Origin: Thuidium tamariscinum
Lineage: Eukaryota; Streptophyta; Bryopsida; Hypnales; Thuidiaceae
NCBI GenBank assembly: GCA_947034885.2
Contig: OX344753.2
Location: 6,262,001-6,326,000, forward strand
DNA: 64,000 nt
Reading direction: 5' to 3'
Shown: positions 56,857 to 64,000 of the stretch, in pieces
How the letters are laid out: each line of letters starts with the position of its first letter
Numbering within the stretch: position 1 is the stretch's first letter
Made by a program: the position numbers and the translations under genes
The notes under the pieces: generated by a model
What the model saw: the letters and a program-made list of their open reading frames with translations, nothing else
What the model was told of the DNA's origin: nothing
Database searches by the model: none

Positions 56857-59805
56857 TAAGTTCATGAGTAAGGCCAAAAGTTTTCCTTTAGAGGAATGTT
56901 CACCTCTCTTGAGGAGGTTTGTTAAAAATTAATTCAAGCTAGAACTATTAGTCATAAATGCTTATCAAATAATTTCATTTAAAATAAAAATTTACTATCA
57001 AATTTGATCTTAAGACTGTAAAATATTAATTAATTATAAAAGTTCAATTATGCCTATAATTCACAAATGGCTAATCAATAAAGTGGTATTTTGATAAAAG
57101 TAGTTCAATATATTGAGTAGTTTGAACTCATTAAACAATTGGTGCATAAAAAGAATAATTTTTAACTTCAATTAATAATGAATATAACAAAATTTGATTT
57201 TTATTTCCAAAATTTTAAAACCGCCTTGCCTTCTATTAATATGATCATAAAATATTCATCACCATATATGTTATAAAGAAAAATAATAATTGTCTTCAAT
57301 TGTGAATGATATTCTTTACTACAAAAGTTTCCAAAATGGTGTTGTGCATCATACAAATTCAACCATAAATTTCAAATTACCTATTACGTATGTCTAATTT
57401 CAATTGTTTATACTTTAAAAGTTAATATCTTGAAAAAAAATTAGCTTCATTGCATTCAAATCTTCAAAAACATTCAAATTTTCAATGACTCATTAGGAAG
57501 TATTAGAATTGCATAGAACTTCTTTTCACCTTCTATTGTTTCCCTACATTTGAGGCTTGCCACCAATAATTAATTGTAAAGTTCTATGCTTTTCAAAATG
57601 CAAAGGAGATGATACATTTTCAAAAACTTCAAATTTTCATAATATATTTTTATTGTTCTTTCCTTATGGCTCCCTTGTTTTCTCTTAGTTTTTATCACAC
57701 AATAAAGAAGCATCAAAGTCATTTTTTTGGTTTTCTTTCTTAACATGTTGTATGAGATAAATAAATCAAATCTTTTATTTTCAAATTTCAATGCCTACTC
57801 TAACAATTGAAAACTTTTTGTATTCAAATTCAAAATATTCAATTGTATTGAGTATTTAAATTTCTTTTAAAAAAAAACTATATTCAAAATCATTGTTTTC
57901 TATTAGAATCATTACAATGGAAAAAAGTTTCAAAATATTATCATTCTTTATTATAGACTATATGATGTTTTGCAAAAATTGTAGTAATACAATTTCAAAA
58001 TTGAAAAAAAAAAATAGAATTGTTGATATCAATATAATGTTATTACAACAATCATTGTATACTAAAGGATAAAAGTTTTATCATTAAATTACTTAAATTT
58101 TAATCCACTTTGAATATTTCAAATTATTATTCAATGCTATCATACCTTCATAATAGACTTCAAATTCATTAAATTTTTTGTTCTAAATATTAATGTAACC
58201 ATGATCATGAGAATGAAAGTTGAATGGTTTGGAGAACTCTTTAAAATTTTAATAGTCAAATACGTGGAATAAAATGAAGAATCTTTCAAAATATACTATA
58301 AGTCTTTTGGTATCAATGTGTATAGAAAAAAATGATGTAGTTTTTGTAATAAAAAGTAAAGTAAAGTCCCATCAATGATAATTTGATTCAAAGTATTGTC
58401 ATGACAAATCTTTTTAAATTCTATATCTTAAAGCTAATTTCTTACAATTAACTAAAATTTTAACCTATGGTATATATATATAAAGAGAGATATATGTATA
58501 TGAAAAAATCTAATAACCCTCTCTTTTAGCTTTAAATGTTTCCATGATACATATCTATAAAATACTTTCTAAAATTGAAACTTCTTTCAATAGCACAAAA
58601 GTATTCATGTAGTGCATCATAAGAAAAATTCTTGAATGCCCTATAAATTAATAGACTATAGATTGTAAGTGCCTATTGCAACATTTGATTCTTAATCATG
58701 GAAGTGCTTAAAAAAATTTCATTAAAATGTACTCTAAAGATATGTAGGTCAAGATTTATAGTAATTTGGCTTATAGTTCTTTTAAAAAATGTCAATCCTC
58801 CATTGTTTTAGGAACTTTTGAATGTGATAGAAAATTAAAAAATTTCAAGTTCTAATCAAGATTTTAATAATCTATATTTTAATTATAATCTATTCAAACA
58901 AGTAAATATGCATATTGAGCCCTAAATGTCACAATTTTAGCAACTCAACCTAAGCATCTAGATATGACATTCAAGAATTCATTTTTACATTAGTTCAAAT
59001 ATGTATCATCTCTTGAAAACTTTTGATTGAAAACTTTAAATACTAGATTGAAATCCAAAAAAATTTGAAAAATCTTTTAAAATTGAATTAGGGCACCTAC
59101 TAATGCGTCAATGTAACTCCGTGTGCTTTATACTACAAATATTAGAAGATGTGAACCAATGTGAAATAAAAAGAGGAATTTGAATAAATTATCAGAAAAT
59201 TTAATAAATGATAAATGAAAAATATATATTATAATTTAAAAAGTAAATTTATTTTTAAATTGATAATAATATGTCACATTTGAACAAAACCAAGCATTTT
59301 TACTCATAGCTTGTTCAAAAACCTAAAAAGCACATTGATATCTCAAAATACTTGGATTCAACATGTAAATATAAATACTATGATAGTTAATTTTTTATTA
59401 TCTTAAACTATTTTACTTGTTTTGGATAGGAAGCCAATAGAAAGACTATTGTACTCAAATAGCAAGTTTGGCTTAAATCCTTTTTTTTTACATGTTGAAT
59501 TGTTTTGCTAACTTAGGGAAAAACAACCAAATCTGCATATAAATGTCAAGATGGTTTGACAAGAATTCAAAAAATACAATAAGAATATCATTGAATTGTA
59601 TGCCAATCTATCATTTGACCATCTACCATCAAAAAAGAATTTGATAAAAAATTGAAGGAAGCACCTCATTAATACCCATTGATAGTGAAGGGTGGAAAAG
59701 TTCTTTATAATGGAATTCATTGTCCATCATGAATCTCTTAAGAGTATGGGGACAATTTGAAGCCAAAAGAATTTGAAGACTTATTGTCAAAATGCAAGTA
59801 TTATA
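56857..59805. other. No gene recognised; very A+T-rich
   Basis: About 3 kb of very A+T-rich sequence, with none of the repeat families found elsewhere. A short AT-rich microsatellite lies near 58470-58500. The 73-codon frame at 57570-57791 is Lys/Leu-rich and likely chance. Confidence 0.45.
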
Positions 59806-60167
59806 TTCAATATAGAACTTTAGACCTTATTTTGGCATAGTAGACTAACTTTTTCCAAAAACCAATGAAACTCAAAAAGTTTGAAAATTGAGGTACATCT
59901 CATTTTCAAAAATTCATTTGAAATTTCAATTCTTCAATCAAAAGTTGTCAATAAAATTCAAAGAGGATGTTTGAAAGAGTTAAAGAAAATGTCCCTTCCA
60001 ACTTCTCTCTAAATTTTGTCCACAACTTTTGATTGGAGAATTGGATTTATTTATTTTTAAATTAGAAATGAAAGTTGATATCATTTCCTGACTTTTATTT
60101 TAATTTATTGGCTTTTAAAAAAAGTTAGTCTACTATACCAAAATAAGGTTTATAGTTCTGCATTGAA
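59806..60167. mobile_element. Foldback element, ~65-bp arms
   Basis: 'TTCAATATAGAACTTTAGAC...ggcatagtagactaacttttt' mirrors 'aaagttagtctactatacc...GTTCTGCATTGAA'. An inner second inverted pair ('caattcttcaatcaaaag' near 59927 and 'cttttgattggagaattgg' near 60028) is also present. No duplication is clear at its edges. Non-coding. Confidence 0.7.
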
Positions 60168-60588
60168 CATAATTTTTGCTTTTGACTTAACTATGAAGTG
60201 GTTTTGCTCCTACTAATCCTAATTTACATATCCCAAATAGTTTGTTTTACCTCTTACCACCCCACTTGTACACATATCTTGTCTTCTCAAATTGTTAAAT
60301 TTGTAATTTTTTACAAAGTAATGTTCTAAAATGCTAAAATTCATTTTGGACTCAAATTATATATTTTGCACCAAAGTGCCAATTCTACTATCTAAATACC
60401 ATATCTCAAGACCAATTCTACTTTTAGAGGGAGGTGACATATAAGATCCCACATTTTTATACATGTTCATGAAAATTATATGGATGCGCACTACATTTCT
60501 TTTTGGATTACCATATACCTTTTGAATCTTATTTGAATTAGTTTTGAAATTTTAGATATAGATTTTTATTATATATATACATAGAAAG

Positions 60589-60653
<65 letters not shown>

Positions 60654-61196
60654 TTACCATTGCAATATTTTCAACAACATTATGATGCATCTTCAAAAAA
60701 TTAAATTACGAAGCATCAAGCTACAAAGAGAAAGATGCCATTACAGGTTGAAAGAACGAAGGAACAAAAAATAACATATATGGATGCAATTGTGATACAA
60801 TTTGTATTTATTATAACAATTATTAGGGTAACAAGAACAAATATAGCTTCACCGTCAAACTTCTTCTCATGCATCCTTATATCAAAACTTAAGTTTTAGC
60901 TAAACAATAAATTATTCATCTTTTAGTGACTCAATCATATGACATATTAAATTGCCCATTGCTTATCTGAAACAATCTATATATGAACTTTATTTATGCT
61001 ACAACATCACTTCGTGGACAATTACAGAACACTTTATTGTCTATTTTGATATTCTATCAATTCATTGTAATGAAATCTTATTGAATTCATTTAATGTTTC
61101 AAAACAATCTAAAGCCTTCCATTTTATGCAAAGTAATTTTAACAAAAAAAATGTATCATGAGCAAAAAATAGCATTTGTCCTTTGAATGGATAATT
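60168..61196. other. No gene; (AC)n(AT)n microsatellite
   Basis: Compound microsatellite (AC) at about 60589-60600 and (AT) at 60601-60647. Otherwise A+T-rich, with no gene supported. Confidence 0.6.
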
Positions 61197-61376
61197 CACT
61201 TCAAGAGAAAAGGGTGTTTTAAGTGAGTTTTTAAGTATAGTCCTTGACATGAAATTATAAATAGTAACCTTTTAAGGCAATTTTCAGCAAAAATTTACTA
61301 GGAGTACATGTAATTCTAGAAAAAATTTGCTGAAAATTGCTTCAAAGGTCATTACTTATAATCTTATGTCATGTAG
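61197..61376. mobile_element. Degraded CACTA-type hairpin MITE
   Basis: Left CACTTCAAGAGAAAAGGGTG, then 'tttttaagtatagtccttgacatgaaattataa', mirrored by 'ttacttataatcttatgtcatg' up to about 61376. It belongs to the same group as 13009-13211, but the right terminus is lost. 'gtacatgtaattctagaa' occurs twice (61303, 61377), and the second copy may have replaced the right end. Confidence 0.55.
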
Positions 61377-61904
61377 TACATGTAATTCTAGAAGGTTCTT
61401 ATAAAGTCAACTTTAAATAGATCTTTTTATATTTGGGGGATGGAATATGGATACATACCATCCATTTGAAAATTATTGGTTTTCCTACCAATTGGACATC
61501 CAAATCAAAAGTTTTGTTATCCAAAGTTTCAAAGGTAACTTGGACAATTTTAGGCAACTTTTTGCAAGACCACTTTTCTACCTCTAAAATTTGACATGTA
61601 TGAAACTAGCACAATATGGTGCAAAATTTCCAAATTTTATTTTTTTGGTGAAAAAATCTTATTCTATAAAGAATCAAATCCTACAACCCTATTTATGATT
61701 GAATAGAAAAAAAAATTTAACTCAAATGCTACAATCTTGCAATCAATAGGTTCAAAGGTTATAAACATACATTTTCATAGTAGTCTAGTAAGATTTTGTA
61801 TGATTTCAAGAAAAGTTTTTTTCCCCTCCATTTTCCTCCATGATCTAGAAAGTGACAATTTAAATGACTATACCTATGCATTGAAAAGATGGCACCACCT
61901 CCTA
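61377..61904. other. No gene recognised; weak TTAA-family likeness
   Basis: 'caatcttgcaatcaataggttcaaa' (61731) and 'caacccta...' resemble the distal TTAA-family block. Too little to define a copy. Confidence 0.3.
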
Positions 61905-62330
61905 GTTAGTTTCCCCCCCCCCCCAAAAAAAAAATCACACATTGTTGATTTTTTTAACTGCTTCCCCTCCAAAATGCTATCAATTTTTCAATAAAATCAC
62001 AAGCCGTTGCTCTTTGTGACATTTAATCTGAGACATCAAAATCCAAATTCAAAAAATATGGATATGGATATTGTATACATAGAAAATACATATATGGTAC
62101 CGAATGTGGATGCAAATATTTGATATAGTATAAATAGTGAATAGTGAATACAAATATGAGAGTGGATATGGGATATGGGATACGCGATTGTCCCATATTG
62201 ATTGTCAAATTAACTCATTCTCAAAATTACAAGTAGGGGGTGGCAAAGGAGGAGGTGGAAGTCTAGGTATTAATTTTAATTAATTAACTTTTTTTGAACC
62301 TTAGGGGAGGTCTAGGGGAATTCTTAAAAT
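61905..62330 (-). mobile_element. Minisatellite-bearing element, copy 3
   Basis: Reverse orientation of 1268-1777: a C-then-A homopolymer junction near 61914-61934, 'aaaatcacaagccgttg' with 'gtgacatttaatctgag', a TATGGATA/GATATGG minisatellite (about 62058-62180), 'attgtcccatattgattgtcaa', and a G-rich tract near 62235-62260. Termini are not resolved. Confidence 0.55.
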
Positions 62331-62983
62331 TTTAAATATTTCTTGGCACAATTTGTCTTTTGGATGGACCTCACATTATCCACTATCCATCCAAAAGACA
62401 AGTGACATACTTCAAAAAGATGTGTATTTGATGATTTGATATCCAAACCTAAAGGGTTCTTATAAAAATATCATGTAATTTTCTGATGTGTATTCAATCA
62501 TGACAAACTTGCATTTTAGTATTTTATGAATAAAAGGTTTTTTTTCAACACCTTCTTCAAGAGTGTACTTGAAATGTTCTACTTTCCTTGTGAAAAATCC
62601 AATTGAATATACAATAACAAAACATTGTTCTATACTAATTATGATTCATATTACTTTTAATCATTGATATTGAAGTGAGATAACTAATAATACAAGTATG
62701 ATAAGTATACAACTTCAAATTCTATATTTTACTTCACATTTTAATTCTTTTTCAAAACATCCAGTGATCTACAATGATATCAACTATCAATAGTTGACAT
62801 CTTGTATACTAGTACCATAATAAAGAAAAATATATAGAAGTGCATAGTAATTGAATTTAGGAATAGCTATATATATATACTTATATATACATACATATGT
62901 TTATTTTATGTGTGTGTATTGGCCTAAAATCTATTTTCACAACAACATTCATTCCATATGGAATACTAGTGGAATCAATGGAC
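62331..62983. other. No gene recognised
   Basis: Begins with a short inverted pair, 'cttttggatgga' (62358) and 'tccatccaaaag' (62386). The rest is A+T-rich with short TATA runs near 62867-62890. Confidence 0.4.
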
Positions 62984-63738
62984 TTAACCCCCAAAAGACC
63001 AAGCTAAGTTTTTTAGCAACATAGCAATTTTAGGCAGCTCACCACGAGTGGAGTTTTTTTTTCTTTGAAATTTTTATACAACATGCACCCAAGGGGTAGC
63101 TCTAAGACCCAACAATTTTCATAACTTTTGACTTCATTGTTAAGAAGTTATTGCATGATATGTGATTTTTTTTAATCTTTGGGCAGCCCAAGCACCTCAA
63201 TAAAACTTCTTTAACGTCACTTTTCGAAAAATTAAATATTGAAATTGGTTATTTAGAATTATATGTATTTGGGAAGCTTTGAATCATTCCATTTGGATTA
63301 ATGAAGTGAAAGTTATGAGGAGTTTTAGTTTGCGGGTAGCTAGGTATGGTTTTCAAAGACTTCATACATTGAAACTCCTCATAACTTTCACTTCATCAAT
63401 CCAAACAAAATGATTCAAAGCTTCCCACATACACATAATTCTAAAGAACCAATTTCAATTTTTTATTTTTTCAAAAAGTAATTTTTGAAGAAGTTTTCTT
63501 ATTTGCCCATGTTGCCTAAAGACAAGCCCAAAGATCAAAGAAAATCATATATCATGCAATAACTTTCTAACACTGAAGTCAAAAGTTTTTGAAAATTGTT
63601 GTGCCTTAAAGCTACTCCTTGGGTGCATGTTGTGTGAAAATTTCAAAGAAAAAAAATGAAAACTCCACTTGTGGTGAGCTAGCTACCCAAAATTGCTATG
63701 TTGCCAAAAAAAATGCAACTTGATCCATTAGGGATTAA
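62984..63738. mobile_element. Palindromic TTAA-family derivative, 755 bp
   Basis: TTAACCCCCAAAAGACC at one end and CCATTAGGGATTAA at the other. The arms mirror almost completely: 'agcaacatagcaattttaggcagctcacc' (63016) with 'gtgagctagctacccaaaattgctatgttgcc' (63674), and 'gtgaaagttatgaggag' (63306) with 'ctcctcataactttcac' (63374). The centre is near 63361. It has no coding capacity and is the best-preserved inverted dimer of the family. Confidence 0.85.
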
Positions 63739-64000
63739 ATATGTGGTGGGCTTATACTATATGAATAGATTGTTATTTTTTCATCGATATGTATAATAAT
63801 TTGAAAATTTATGATACATTCAATGTAAAATATCAATATGTAAATACAATCTATAAATACACTATAAGATGTAAAATCCACACAAAAATTCTATTTAAGA
63901 AAAAATTTAACAATAATCCATAGAAATTTTCAAGGATTTTTAGTGCCTTTTGGAATTTAACCATAGATCTTGAGGATTTGTCAAGTAGTAAGAAAACACA
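63739..64000. other. No gene recognised
   Basis: A+T-rich tail of the window. Confidence 0.4.

Overview
The window looks like intergenic DNA from a large, very A+T-rich land-plant nuclear genome (roughly 70% A+T by eye). The main evidence is several hairpin MITEs with CACTA-type ends (CACTACAAGAGAA, CACTAGAAGAATCC) and 3-bp target duplications, long-LTR-type retroelement remnants, tRNA-related SINE-like pieces, and a short remnant that reads like a plant PPR motif. The species cannot be named from this sequence. No long reading frame exists: the longest are about 100 codons, and most are chance frames inside repeats.

Most of the DNA is nested transposon fossils that carry no protein. Five layers recur. 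(1) A family bounded by TTAACCCCTAAAGG...CCTTTAGGGGTTAA, here called the TTAA family, has about a dozen copies, two of them almost perfect 750-bp palindromes. (2) Very long LTRs (4.2-4.7 kb, TGTGAG...CTCACA type) lie at about 3.6-8.3, 10.05-14.78, 42.5-46.7 and 49.4-55.6 kb, with reversed fragments near 8.5-9.6, 16.2-16.8 and 22.1-22.3 kb. One has a perfect 5-bp duplication and sits inside a TTAA-family copy. (3) Another family has ends GGGTGATTGCAAGAAA and 4-bp duplications. (4) Small MITEs include CACTA hairpins, Mutator-like elements with TGTGAGC-rich ends, a CATTAGRNG...-ended family carrying TGACGTGG sites, and an element built around a TATCCA/TATTTG minisatellite. (5) There are two SINE-like pieces. 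Comparing copies recovers the empty site for several insertions, which gives a relative order of events.

Three places do not look like ordinary repeat. At 56.5-56.67 kb (minus strand) a 56-codon frame begins with a convincing signal peptide. At 33.1-35.27 kb lies a less A+T-rich island, free of the recognised families, with repeated CCAATC(A/C)CTGGC motifs and minus-strand splice-like signals. It is the best candidate for a transcribed host locus. At 31.13-31.25 kb (plus strand) is a short PPR-like remnant. The stretches 35.3-39.3 and 56.9-59.8 kb are very A+T-rich and show nothing recognisable.
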